Shown: positions 44,254 through 53,016 of the stretch, piece after piece
How positions within the stretch are numbered: position 1 is the stretch's first letter
Layout of the letters: the number at the start of each line of letters is the position of its first letter
Assembly (NCBI RefSeq): GCF_004340945.1
Contig: NZ_SLYD01000009.1
Span: 1-64,000, forward strand
DNA from: Sphingomonas sp. PP-F2F-A104-K0414
Lineage (GTDB): Bacteria; Pseudomonadota; Alphaproteobacteria; Sphingomonadales; Sphingomonadaceae
DNA: 64,000 nt
Reading direction: 5' to 3'
The notes under the pieces: model-generated
The model's database searches: none
What the model was told of the DNA's origin: nothing
What the model saw: the letters and a program-made list of their open reading frames with translations, nothing else
Made by a program: the position numbers and the translations under genes

Positions 44254-44278
44254 GGAACAGAAGCAACTGCTTAGCGCT
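44254..44278 (+). promoter_or_regulatory. possible EcfG-type promoter for the SDR gene
   Basis: GGAAC (44254-44258), 16 bases, then CGCT (44275-44278). The -35 half is perfect and the -10 half deviates from CGTT by one base. It lies 25 bp before the start codon, close but possible. Confidence 0.3.
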
Positions 44279-44303
44279 TGGGGCTGTGATCATTCCGGGA
44301 GCC

Positions 44304-45299
44304 ATGACGATGACCGATACAACACGACGCACCTTCGTGACGGGGGCGGCCATTACCGCTGGTGCTATCGCCGCGACAGCTGCAAACGCCGCAACGCAAA
44401 GCGGTGGCAGTAACGCCGCGACGACACCGGCAGCTGCAGCGTATCCCAAGCCCCCCTACCCTGTGCAGCGCCAACCTTGGCCCGGTCTTGCGTCGAAGAT
44501 GACACCGCGCCCGGATCACGGCGAGAAGAGCTACAAGGGCTCAGGCAAGCTGGCGGGCAAGAAGGCGCTGATAACCGGTGGAGACAGCGGCATCGGTCGC
44601 GCTGCGGCGATTGCGTATGCGCGCGAGGGAGCGGACGTCGCGATCAACTATTTGCCGGCCGAAGAACCCGACGCCCGCGAAGTCGTTGCGTTGATCCGGG
44701 CCGAGGGACGCAAGGCGGTCGCAATTCCAGGGGATCTGCGCGACGAGCGCTTTTGCCGCCGACTGGTGCAGCAAGCCAGCGAACAGCTCGGCGGGCTCGA
44801 TATCCTGATCAACAATGCGGCCCGTCAGCAGACGCGTCCCGGTATCGCCGATATCTCGAACCAGGACTTCGACGATACGATGAAGACCAACGTCTACGCG
44901 CCGTTCTGGCTGACGAAGGCGGCACTCGAAAGGATGAGTGCGGGCGCGGTGATCGTAAACACGTCCTCCGAACAGGCAGGCAATCCATCGCCCGACATCG
45001 TCGACTATGCGCTGACCCGTGCCGCGGTGCTGAACTTCACCAAGAGCATGGCCAAGCAACTCGCCAGCCGCGGTATACGCGTCAACGCTGTTGCGCCTGG
45101 CCCGTTCTGGACTCCGCTGCAGGTCAGCGGCGGAGCGACGCCCGAAAAGCTACGCAGCTTCGGCGGCGACTCGCCGATGGCGCGAGCCGGCCAACCTGCC
45201 GAGATCGCGGCGCTCTACGTTGCCGCGGCCGATCCGGCCCTCAGCTACTCGACGGGTCAAATCTTCGGTTCCACCGGCGGGAACGGTCAGCCAGCGTAA
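44304..45299 (+). CDS. Tat-exported SDR oxidoreductase (YghA/YhdG-like)
   Basis: A 331-residue short-chain dehydrogenase with an N-terminal twin-arginine signal (TTRRTFVTG then a hydrophobic stretch to about residue 30). The NAD(P) motif TGGDSGIG is at 91-98 and NNAA at 170-173; catalytic Ser is about 222 and Tyr is Y235. The expected YxxxK is Y235-A-L-T-R239, so the catalytic Lys is Arg. GGGAG lies upstream of the ATG at 44304. Related proteins are stress-induced oxidoreductases; export of an NAD(P) enzyme implies folding with cofactor before Tat transport. Confidence 0.87.
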   Translation: MTMTDTTRRTFVTGAAITAGAIAATAANAATQSGGSNAATTPAAAAYPKPPYPVQRQPWPGLASKMTPRPDHGEKSYKGSGKLAGKKALITGGDSGIGRAAAIAYAREGADVAINYLPAEEPDAREVVALIRAEGRKAVAIPGDLRDERFCRRLVQQASEQLGGLDILINNAARQQTRPGIADISNQDFDDTMKTNVYAPFWLTKAALERMSAGAVIVNTSSEQAGNPSPDIVDYALTRAAVLNFTKSMAKQLASRGIRVNAVAPGPFWTPLQVSGGATPEKLRSFGGDSPMARAGQPAEIAALYVAAADPALSYSTGQIFGSTGGNGQPA

Positions 45300-45451
45300 A
45301 TTCGGAGACCCGCTAGTCCGAACCGGGGCGAACATCGCACGCCCGGGTTCTGGCAGGTTTGACGGCGGAGAGTACATCTCGGGTCCAACCGCGTGAATTC
45401 GACAATCCCGTGTTCGAAGCCAGCGGACTCTTCGTCCGCTGGCTTCGTGCC

Positions 45452-46186
45452 TCAAATTTGAGCCAAGCCTCCATCGGTGAACAGCTCGCTGCCCGTCATG
45501 AAGCTGCTGTCCGACGATGCGAGAAACGCCGCTGCTGCCGCGACTTCGGATGGGTCGCCGACATGTCCGATCGGCGTGGTCGAGCCCATCTCGATCATCG
45601 CATCCCGACCGACGACCTCCGCTGCCAGTTCCGTGAGCGTCGGTCCAGGTGACAAGACATTGACGCGAATACCGGTACCACGCAGATCCTGTGCCCAGCT
45701 GCGCGCGAAGTTACGCACAGCAGCCTTCGAAGCGCTGTAGATGCTGAACGCCGGCGTTCCCATCACGCCGGTGGTCGAGCCGGTGAGGATGATCGAACCG
45801 CCCTGGCCCATCAGCTTCAAGCCCTTCTGCACCGTGAAGATCGTGCCCTTCACATTGATGTCGAAGGTCTCGTCGTAATGATCGGACGTGATCTCGGTGA
45901 GCGGCACGAGGGCGCCGGTCCCGGCGTTGGCAAACAGGATATCGAGCGTGCCGCGCTCATGCTTCACCGTATCGAACAGCCGGTCGAGATCGTCGGCATC
46001 GGTGACCGATCCTGCCACCGCCCTCGCATTCGCGCCGAGGGTGGCCAATGCCGCGTCCAGTTTCTCCTGTCTCCGGCCGAAGATGTAGACGAACGCCCCT
46101 TCCTCGATGAAGCGCTTGGCCGACGCCAGGCCGATGCCCGTGCCGCCGCCGGTGATGATCGCGGTCTTGCCTTCTAGTCGGTTCAT
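45452..46186 (-). CDS. SDR-family oxidoreductase
   Basis: A 244-residue short-chain dehydrogenase/reductase. TGGGTGIG at about 12-19 binds NAD(P), NAG lies near residue 86, and the catalytic Ser/Tyr/Lys set is intact (LTGSTTGVMG; YSASKAAV). TGGAGG lies five bases before the ATG at 46186. It is divergent from an HxlR-type regulator, a common arrangement in which the regulator controls the oxidoreductase in response to electrophiles or redox signals. Confidence 0.9.
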   Translation of the reverse strand: MNRLEGKTAIITGGGTGIGLASAKRFIEEGAFVYIFGRRQEKLDAALATLGANARAVAGSVTDADDLDRLFDTVKHERGTLDILFANAGTGALVPLTEITSDHYDETFDINVKGTIFTVQKGLKLMGQGGSIILTGSTTGVMGTPAFSIYSASKAAVRNFARSWAQDLRGTGIRVNVLSPGPTLTELAAEVVGRDAMIEMGSTTPIGHVGDPSEVAAAAAFLASSDSSFMTGSELFTDGGLAQI

Positions 46187-46267
46187 ACATGCCTCCAGTT
46201 TTGGTTGCATGCAGCTGGCGCCGGACCTACCTATCAGCAAGTATGCACCTTTTGGTAAGTATCAAAT
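46187..46267. promoter_or_regulatory. divergent promoter/operator between SDR and HxlR genes
   Basis: The 81-bp gap contains AAGTAT twice (46233-46238 and 46251-46256, starts 18 bp apart), with GCACCTTTTGGT between them. Repeated half-sites in this divergent arrangement are typical of HxlR/YodB operators. Binding is inferred. Confidence 0.45.
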
Positions 46268-46672
46268 ATGTTCGATGAGTCCCGACCGCCAATTACCGAT
46301 GCTGCTCCCGTTGCCCCTGCCTTCACCTGTGGCCTCGACGCGACCCTCAAGATCATTTCCGGCAAATGGAAGCCGCTCATTCTGTATTTCCTGTTGCGCG
46401 GACCAACGCGCTACGGCGAGCTCAAGCGCGCCGTGCGAGACGTCAGCGACAAGGTGCTGATCCAGCATCTGAAGGAGCTGGAAGCAGACGGCGTTTTGCG
46501 CAGGAACGACTATAAGGAGGTGCCGCCACGCGTCGATTACACGCTGACGCAGCTTGGCCGGAGCCTCGCACAGGCGCTTGAGCCCTTATGCGTTTGGGGG
46601 ACCGAGAACATGGCGGAGATGCAGGCGATCTTCGCTGAACGCGATAGCTGGGTTCGCCAGAAGCAGGCCTAG
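46268..46672 (+). CDS. HxlR-family transcriptional regulator
   Basis: A 134-residue winged-helix protein with the HxlR signature KIISGKWKPLILYFLLRGPTRYGELKR and VLIQHLKELEADGVLRRNDY. One Cys near the start (FTCGLDA) is in the position of the sensing Cys of HxlR/YodB proteins. It probably represses the divergent SDR gene and itself. No additional domain. Confidence 0.88.
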   Translation: MFDESRPPITDAAPVAPAFTCGLDATLKIISGKWKPLILYFLLRGPTRYGELKRAVRDVSDKVLIQHLKELEADGVLRRNDYKEVPPRVDYTLTQLGRSLAQALEPLCVWGTENMAEMQAIFAERDSWVRQKQA

Positions 46673-46796
46673 CCGCCTACGGCGGCATCTACATCTGCGC
46701 ATCCTCGCATGGCTGTGGGCGATCGAGCACGCGCGCCCTGAACGCTGAGATGTCGGAGGTGCGCGCCCCTGTCCTCTCCGCACCTGTATCATCCTT

Positions 46797-47087
46797 TTGG
46801 GACCAAGGACCGCCTCATGCCCCCCGCGCACCCTCACCGATCCCGAACACCTGCCCGCCCTTGCTCAACGTTTCGCACTGGACCGTTCAGACGTCGGGTT
46901 GGGTGTGGGAGATCCGGCCCCGCGCATCTTGCTTGTCTACGGCTCCTTGCGGGAGCGGTCGTATTCCCGGCTGTGCGTCAAGGAGGCGTCCATGATGGAC
47001 GCCCGTTCGAACAAAGGCGCGATTGACCTGCCGTCCACCCGGAATAAGCTGCTGCAACGAGGCGGCGGCATGCAGGCGCACTTGTGA
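46797..47087 (+). pseudogene. arsH: truncated arsH-like flavoprotein fragment
   Basis: Residues about 40-64 (PAPRILLVYGSLRERSYSRL) match the N-terminal FMN-binding region of ArsH, the NADPH-dependent flavoprotein of arsenic resistance operons. The remaining roughly 170 residues are absent; after CVKEAS the sequence changes to unrelated codons ending at 47087. The following gene starts a cluster of nuclease-like genes, so the break may mark an island boundary. No arsenic genes are adjacent. Confidence 0.7.
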
Positions 47088-47097
47088 GAGAAGCGAA

Positions 47098-48510
47098 TTG
47101 AACACTTCGGACAGCTTCGACCTTCTGAGTGCAAGAACGGGCCGGGTCGCGGAGGCCGTGCTGATCATCTCGCCTTACGTCGAAGCGTCCTTCTTCCGGC
47201 ACGTTGCCCGACAACTGCGTCCTAAATCCATACACGTCGTCATCGACGATGGCTGCAGACGGGAGGACCTCGAGACTGTCACCTCGGCGTTGCAGGAGGG
47301 GGGCCACAAGCGCCCGCCTCTGGTACGGCTTGGGTCGGCAAGGGGACTGGTACATCTGAAGCTGTTCTACATCCGCTGGCGCACTGACGGTGGACGCAAG
47401 GCTGCCTCGCTGGTCTTCGGGTCCGCAAACGCGACGCGGCAGGGCTTCGACGGCAACGTTAACGCGGAACTGCTTGCGGTTTGCGACCTGACGGCATCCG
47501 CCCACGCAGCCACGATCCAATGGTGCGAGAGCGTGATCGATGCTACCAAAGCGAAGGTACCGGTCGACGTACCTGGCGAGCGCCATGGCGTCATCGCCAA
47601 GGGAATGACGCTGCGACTGCCTGCCATCACTGTCGGACGCACCGTGTCGCAGGTCAGCGACTTCGACCTCTGGATTCAGCGGGGCCACCTTCTCTCCGAA
47701 TACAAGGCCGATCCCTCCTTCCTCTTCGTTCCGATCCCCTTGGTGAAGCCCCTGCCGGCCGGCGAGCAGTCACGGGCGGCCTCCAGCGTAGGCTTCGATG
47801 TTAGGCCCACGCGCAGCATCCGCCATCGCTACATAGACGACGGCTCCGCGGAACATCGCGATCACGCCGCGGGAACGGAGCAGGGAAACTGGCGCCGGAA
47901 GCTGTTCACCCCGACGCAGCTTGGGGAGTGGTGCTCGCGCGAATGCTACCAGGCCCGCCGAAGCGAGTTTCTTCGAAAGGGACACGAGCGTCGCACCGAG
48001 GCTCTCCAGCACTTGCAGGAACTGGCATCGAAGAAACTTCGGAAGGCAGCGCGTCGCACGTTCGTCAACAAGGTCGCGGAGCTTTGGAAACTCCTGGGTG
48101 ATCAGGCGCCCGACCATCTCCGCGGCTCGGACGAGCTAGATCGAGCGCACTACCGCGACACGTTCGACAGAAAGATCGCGCGTGATCTCGATCTTGCCGC
48201 CGACTCCGAGTTCCGGCGGCGATACGTGACCGGTTTCGAACTGGTCGAGGTGCCGCGGTTCCGGAACGACGTGGCCGGCTGGCGGTCGTTTGTGCACAGC
48301 CTCGCGCAGCAGCTGGCGCTAGACGAAGTCAAGGGCCGCAGCCAGTCCAAGCTCGTCCGCGCCATTCGAGAGGCGGTCGAGAAGGAGTGCGGGAACGCAT
48401 CCGCGCTGCTGGAGCCGCGAGAACTGCTCGATCTGCTGAGAGGCATGATGCAGGGAGACGTTGAAAAAGTTGGGGCTGCACAAATGCTCTTACGGTATCA
48501 CGAGGTTTGA
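47098..48510 (+). CDS. phospholipase D-like (HKD-related) nuclease-family protein
   Basis: A 470-residue protein whose N-terminal 130 residues resemble a PLD-like domain: H86-L-K88 in GLVHLKLFYIRW and GSAN ending at N111. The Asp of classical HxKxxxxD is absent (Arg in that spot), so activity may be altered. The rest is long, charged and unrecognised. The start is a TTG at 47098 with GAGAGAAG upstream. PLD-like nucleases occur in restriction and abortive-infection systems; here it lies 485 bp before the REase-like gene. Confidence 0.75.
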   Translation: MNTSDSFDLLSARTGRVAEAVLIISPYVEASFFRHVARQLRPKSIHVVIDDGCRREDLETVTSALQEGGHKRPPLVRLGSARGLVHLKLFYIRWRTDGGRKAASLVFGSANATRQGFDGNVNAELLAVCDLTASAHAATIQWCESVIDATKAKVPVDVPGERHGVIAKGMTLRLPAITVGRTVSQVSDFDLWIQRGHLLSEYKADPSFLFVPIPLVKPLPAGEQSRAASSVGFDVRPTRSIRHRYIDDGSAEHRDHAAGTEQGNWRRKLFTPTQLGEWCSRECYQARRSEFLRKGHERRTEALQHLQELASKKLRKAARRTFVNKVAELWKLLGDQAPDHLRGSDELDRAHYRDTFDRKIARDLDLAADSEFRRRYVTGFELVEVPRFRNDVAGWRSFVHSLAQQLALDEVKGRSQSKLVRAIREAVEKECGNASALLEPRELLDLLRGMMQGDVEKVGAAQMLLRYHEV

Positions 48511-48994
48511 GCCAGTGCCGTCCGGAGCTGCAGCATGGCGCATGTCGGAACCAAAGCGAGCGAGCAGTCCTCTACGGACATCCCGGAGAGCTTCCGGGCC
48601 GGCGCGGTCGCAGCCCACTGAAATTCCGCCGTTCAGGCCGACGAACGTCCTTGCCACCCTTCCGCGGGCCGCGTCCGGATTCGCCGCCGCGCCGCACCCC
48701 AGTTCTGCAACTCAAACCATCTACGTAGCCCTCGGCGCGCCGACCCGCAGCGCTGCGTACGCCCCCGTCAGCCTAGGCGCGATAACCGTTCGTGGTTGGC
48801 TGAGGCTGAGGATAAAGGTCGAAAATGCCTGGACGGGCATTCCGTGACGGCTCGCCACCGCGACCTAATATCGGCGGGATCCCCCTTCACGAATGCAGCC
48901 AAGCGGCGCGATCCGAGGGTGGATATTTTCGTTGAGATCGCCTGAAGTTCGCGGATCACGTGACGGCACAATCCCGACGTGCAAGAAAGCCTTC
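48511..48994. other. intergenic between PLD-like and REase-like genes
   Basis: This 484-bp stretch has overlapping frames but none with a domain or good start. No strong hairpin or repeat was seen. Confidence 0.4.
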
Positions 48995-50095
48995 ATGGGA
49001 TGCCTAGACTTTACTGAAATACCTCGTGCCGACATGGGCTCCAGACGCGACACCTTCGAGTTGTTCGCGCGTGAGCTGCTCGAGGCGAAGGGGTTCAAGA
49101 TCGCGGAGCAACCCGATCGCGGCGCAGACGGCGGGCGGGACCTCATCGTTCTCGAAGACCGCAAGGGTGGGTTTGGGTCCACCACGGTAAGGTGGCTCGT
49201 CAGCTGCAAGCACACCATCCATTCCGGCCGTGCAGTTAGCCCGAAGGACGAAGCCAACATCAGGGATCGGCTTGAGACGCACAGGTGTAAGGGCTTCCTC
49301 GCCTTCTACTCCCATGTTCCAACCAGCGGTTTGAGCAGGACACTCCAGGCGCTCGATGATCCATTCCAATACGTGCAGTACGATCATGAACGGATCGAGC
49401 GAGAACTGCTTTCCGATCCTGCAGGTCGGGACGTGGCCAAACGCTTCATGCCGCGATCATTCGCGCTGTGGGCGGAGAGCTCCCAGCCGCCAGACGCGGC
49501 AAGCGCGGGGGTGCTCCATCCGGTCGGAAGCAGCGCGAGTTCGGAGCGTCTCCGGCTCCCGGTGAAGGTGGTCAACCATCGGCGACGCTGCGCTGATATG
49601 CGGGCGGACGAATTGCTGCCGCAAGGTAGCGTCGTCGAGCACTTCGACGTCATCCCATCCCTTCACTTCGGCACCATGGAATACGACGTGAACGGCCTCA
49701 ACGTCGTCGTGGGACTGAAGCGCGCACTCTGCCATGTCACGTCCGATCACGGCGAGGTCCAAGCAGAGATTTTTGGCAACGTTGGAACGAGGCCATCCGA
49801 TCCTACCTACAACGCCGGGGACGTGTGGGAGTTCGTCGGTCCCCCGGGCGGATTGCTGAAGGGCTACGCCTTGGGTCAGGCGGCCCTCTGCAAGATTAAG
49901 ACGCGTCCGGGCCTTCCGGCGCACGCGAAAATCGAACTGACCGCGGCCCGCAGCGACATCGATTGCAGCTTCTCGCCCCCCAAGGTCGCCAATCATGCGA
50001 CTCAAAAGGTCATGGCTCGCTTCCTCGAAAAGGCGTCGTTCCAAGAGGTCTCCGACCACTTGTTGCTCTCGATCGTGGAGATAACGAGCCCGTGA
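48995..50095 (+). CDS. PD-(D/E)XK-like (Mrr-type) protein coupled to a pseudo-helicase
   Basis: A 366-residue protein. The N terminus resembles the Mrr/restriction-endonuclease fold: a Glu-rich helix (FELFARELLEAKGF), D49 in GADGGRDLIVL and K72 in VRWLVSCKH. The middle residue of the (D/E)xK motif is Ser (S70-C71-K72), so catalysis is uncertain. The C-terminal part (about 180-366) is a beta-rich unknown domain. The ATG at 48995 is preferred over a frame to 48893. The stop overlaps the next GTG start, indicating coupled expression with the pentapeptide/helicase-like protein. Confidence 0.72.
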   Translation: MGCLDFTEIPRADMGSRRDTFELFARELLEAKGFKIAEQPDRGADGGRDLIVLEDRKGGFGSTTVRWLVSCKHTIHSGRAVSPKDEANIRDRLETHRCKGFLAFYSHVPTSGLSRTLQALDDPFQYVQYDHERIERELLSDPAGRDVAKRFMPRSFALWAESSQPPDAASAGVLHPVGSSASSERLRLPVKVVNHRRRCADMRADELLPQGSVVEHFDVIPSLHFGTMEYDVNGLNVVVGLKRALCHVTSDHGEVQAEIFGNVGTRPSDPTYNAGDVWEFVGPPGGLLKGYALGQAALCKIKTRPGLPAHAKIELTAARSDIDCSFSPPKVANHATQKVMARFLEKASFQEVSDHLLLSIVEITSP

Positions 50096-51537
50096 AGCGA
50101 CAGACCGATACCGGCGTCATGTCCGAGTCCAAGATCACTGAAACGCTTCACCAGCTTCTGAACGCGGACGGAGCGCCGTTCTCCGAACTCGCCGCGATCG
50201 CGGGTTTGAAGCCTGCGGTCGACTTCAGACGCTCGGACATGAGCGGTGTCGACTTCGCAGGATCCGATCTCACAGGCTTCGACTTCTCGGCCGCCGACCT
50301 TTCCGGCGCCTCCTTCGTCGGCGCCCTGATCGACGGGACACGATTCTGGAGGGCGAGGATCAACGACGTCGCATGGCCCGAAGGCTATACACCGAGCACG
50401 CACGAACTAGGGACCGCGAAAACGGTCCTTTCCAAACTCCAGACGGAAATCGTCGCCAGACTTACGCACAGCCTCCACCTCTCCGATCCAGGTCGTGCAC
50501 TGGCCATGTTGCCGGACGGAGTCGGTCGGACCGCCATATTGGCCGCGGTGCTGCGCAACCTATGGGAGACGTCGGACCTAGGAAGTGCCCTGATACTGAC
50601 CGAGGCGATCGCCGAGCGCGAACAGCTCGCCGATCGACTGCAGGATGCGGGCTTTCAAGTCAGATCGGGCGAGAGAGCATTCGACAGTGGCTCACCCCCG
50701 AGGAACGGCGAATTCAGGGTCGAGACGTTCGGCAACCTCCATCGGCATCTGCAGGACATGGCCAAGCGTTCCGATCCACATGTGCTGAATCTCGGGTTCA
50801 GTCATGTCGTACTCACATCCGTTCCGCAACGACGCAGGTCCGACATCGCCGCCCTTGCCTACCAAGACGAAGCACCATCAATGCTGGCCTTCACAAGGCC
50901 CTTCTACGACAAAGTCGATGCCGACGGCCGTCTCACCGACGAGAAGATGCGCGACATCTTCTCCACTCCGGCAGTGACGTGTTCATTCGAGGACGCCATG
51001 CGCAGCGGCGTGCTGCAGCCAGCGAAGGTCACGGCAAAGCGCGGCGTTCTGAACAACGCCGCAGCCTCGAAACGCGGCGATGTCGACGACACGACGTCCG
51101 CCATGAACGAGGTCGCCTACGACTTCGTCAAGGAGTTGAATGACTTCGCCTTCGACGTTCCGGCGCTGATTGTCATCCCCGAGGTCGAAGCGGTGGAAAG
51201 GTTGGTCAATATCCTGGATGAGGTCTTGCACTTCGTCGGATCGGGCGACCGGCGCAGAACGCCCATCCCGATCTCCAGCAGGCACAGACGCGGCCCCCAG
51301 AACCTCCGGCATGCCGATGCAGGCACGGTCTTTGTCATGACGCCCCAGATGCTCGACGGTTTCGACGTGAGGGAGGCCGGACTGATCGGGGTCATGGGAA
51401 AGGTCCCCCTGAGGCACGTCGCGAAGCTAGCGTTCACACATGCAGACCGCCCGATGCGCACGATCATCGACTATACCGACGACACCTTCGCCGATGCCGT
51501 GGCGAGCCTCGCACAGCTTGATCTTCTATCGCCGTAG
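50092..51537 (+). CDS. pentapeptide-repeat protein fused to a degenerate SF2 helicase fold
   Basis: A 481-residue protein. Residues about 44-90 are pentapeptide repeats (FRRSDMSGVDFAGSDLTGFD). The rest looks like a superfamily 2 helicase with eroded motifs: the Walker A Lys is Arg (PDGVGRTA, about 141-148), the DEAH-like region reads LGFSHVVLTSVPQ, and a motif V-like segment is GTVFVMTPQMLDGFDV. The motif VI Arg pattern is not evident. It overlaps the preceding REase-like gene (GTGA). The fusion suggests a scaffold rather than a working motor; this is inference from lost motifs. Confidence 0.62.
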   Translation: MKRQTDTGVMSESKITETLHQLLNADGAPFSELAAIAGLKPAVDFRRSDMSGVDFAGSDLTGFDFSAADLSGASFVGALIDGTRFWRARINDVAWPEGYTPSTHELGTAKTVLSKLQTEIVARLTHSLHLSDPGRALAMLPDGVGRTAILAAVLRNLWETSDLGSALILTEAIAEREQLADRLQDAGFQVRSGERAFDSGSPPRNGEFRVETFGNLHRHLQDMAKRSDPHVLNLGFSHVVLTSVPQRRRSDIAALAYQDEAPSMLAFTRPFYDKVDADGRLTDEKMRDIFSTPAVTCSFEDAMRSGVLQPAKVTAKRGVLNNAAASKRGDVDDTTSAMNEVAYDFVKELNDFAFDVPALIVIPEVEAVERLVNILDEVLHFVGSGDRRRTPIPISSRHRRGPQNLRHADAGTVFVMTPQMLDGFDVREAGLIGVMGKVPLRHVAKLAFTHADRPMRTIIDYTDDTFADAVASLAQLDLLSP

Positions 51538-51842
51538 GCGTGCCGGTACTCGCCACGGGCCTCGGCTATCGCCTCCCGGCGAAGCCGCTGAACACCATAA
51601 TCGTCCGTGCACCGCGAACCTCCGCATGCTCTTCTGGGGCGCGGCGCGCGGCGTCCCGCCCGATCGGCGAGTCCGGGACTGTCAGATGCCGTTGGTCCTT
51701 GATCTCGATCGGCATCGCATCGCGGCGGCCAACCGCTGCGATCCCAAGGACGTTTGCGTTCCGACTGCGGCATCTTGGAGACGTGACAACCCTCAATGAG
51801 AGCCCCACCGCAGATCGTCGATCGGCGACGCTCACCGAAGCT
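51538..51842. other. intergenic between convergent genes
   Basis: This 305-bp stretch lies between the pseudo-helicase gene and the convergent Cys-rich gene. No gene, hairpin or repeat stood out. Confidence 0.4.
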
Positions 51843-52883
51843 TCATGCGCCGCCCGGCCATTCGCCGAGTAGCGCGTCTACATTGGCAAGATCGGAGGGC
51901 GACAGGCGTGGGATGGTGACGTCGAAGGCGGTCCAGCCGTCATTCGATCCTCGAAGGGTGCGATGAGTGAGGTTCAGTCGGGTCATCGTGCCCTCTGCCA
52001 AGCAGAACCTGACCGCGGAGGCCCACCATTCGCCCGACGAATTAAGCACATACCCACGCATCTGGGCGGCGACGTCCTCGACGAGCCTTTTCCCTCGGGC
52101 GAGCGCCGCGAACGCGTCGCGCCTCGGCCGCGTGTCCGCGCTGCTTTCCAGCTTCAGTTTCGCCGTGCGCAAGGTGCCGATCGCAGCGTCGAGATCGTGC
52201 AAGGCCGAGCGGGCGATGAACGCCCCGGGGTCGGGGACCGCGCCGAAGGAAACGTTCTCGACCTGCTCCCTGTGCGTCAGCCTACCGTCGCGCCCAATAC
52301 TTGGAACCATGCGCGTCACGTGACGCACCAGGGCTCCCTCGTTTCGCCGACATGCCACGTCCAGCTTCTTGAAGAGCTCCGGCACATTTTGCCGCATTTG
52401 CTTCCACTGGCCCTCGAATGATCGGATCGCTCCCTTCAGACCTACCGCTCGTTCGTATGACGTCTGTATCTGCTGGAGCGCGGGGTGAACGCGGGCCGCA
52501 TAATAGACGTCGTCCTGCTCACGCCGCAGATCGGCGTTCATGCGCTGCCATGCGCCGTCGCCGAAGTGCTTCTCGCCGCAGTTGATTCCGATGAGCGCAG
52601 GACGCCCGTCCGGCATCTCGGCGACGAACCCTCGGTTGTGGGGCTGTTGGTGCGCACATGCCGAGCATCGAACCTTGCGACCCGTCGTTCGGGAGGTGTC
52701 GTAATCCTTGAGAAGACGCACGGGCTCTATGCCCGCAGGTATCGGGTGGTGCCGCCCGGGTATACTTTCGGGATCATCGACAAAGAGGCCGGCTTCGCGA
52801 ATGATCCTCTGGCGGGTGAACGCCTCGTGCTCTTCCGATATCTCGGCGGAGATGGCCGATGGCTTCGTGTCCAGGTCGTTCAT
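51843..52883 (-). CDS. Cys-rich (possible zinc-binding) hypothetical protein
   Basis: A 346-residue protein. Residues about 70-105 contain VRCSACAHQQPHNRGF and INCGEKHF, a CxxC...C/H pattern that may bind zinc. A helical, charged region follows. AAGGAG lies five bases before the ATG at 52883; the longer frame to 53081 is not supported. It is divergent from the 150-aa/HD-PRTase pair across a 133-bp region with a nested palindrome, so the two units may share control. Confidence 0.7.
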   Translation of the reverse strand: MNDLDTKPSAISAEISEEHEAFTRQRIIREAGLFVDDPESIPGRHHPIPAGIEPVRLLKDYDTSRTTGRKVRCSACAHQQPHNRGFVAEMPDGRPALIGINCGEKHFGDGAWQRMNADLRREQDDVYYAARVHPALQQIQTSYERAVGLKGAIRSFEGQWKQMRQNVPELFKKLDVACRRNEGALVRHVTRMVPSIGRDGRLTHREQVENVSFGAVPDPGAFIARSALHDLDAAIGTLRTAKLKLESSADTRPRRDAFAALARGKRLVEDVAAQMRGYVLNSSGEWWASAVRFCLAEGTMTRLNLTHRTLRGSNDGWTAFDVTIPRLSPSDLANVDALLGEWPGGA

Positions 52884-52902
52884 CAACGCTCCTTGATCTC
52901 GA

Positions 52903-52942
52903 GTGTTCTTCTTATGCCCCCATTGGGGCAAAAAGGGAACAC
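52903..52942. promoter_or_regulatory. nested 40-bp palindrome between divergent genes
   Basis: GTGTTC...GAACAC outer arms (52903-52908 and 52937-52942) enclose TGCCCC-CATT-GGGGCA inner arms (52915-52930). Its place, 20 bp before the Cys-rich gene and 75 bp before the 150-aa gene, suits a shared operator or a dimeric-regulator site. Confidence 0.55.
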
Positions 52943-53016
52943 CACCGACCAAGAGGTATTCACAAACGGGCACGTAAGCTACTACATGCATCGACGCGGA
53001 CGAGGAGAAGCACCAC

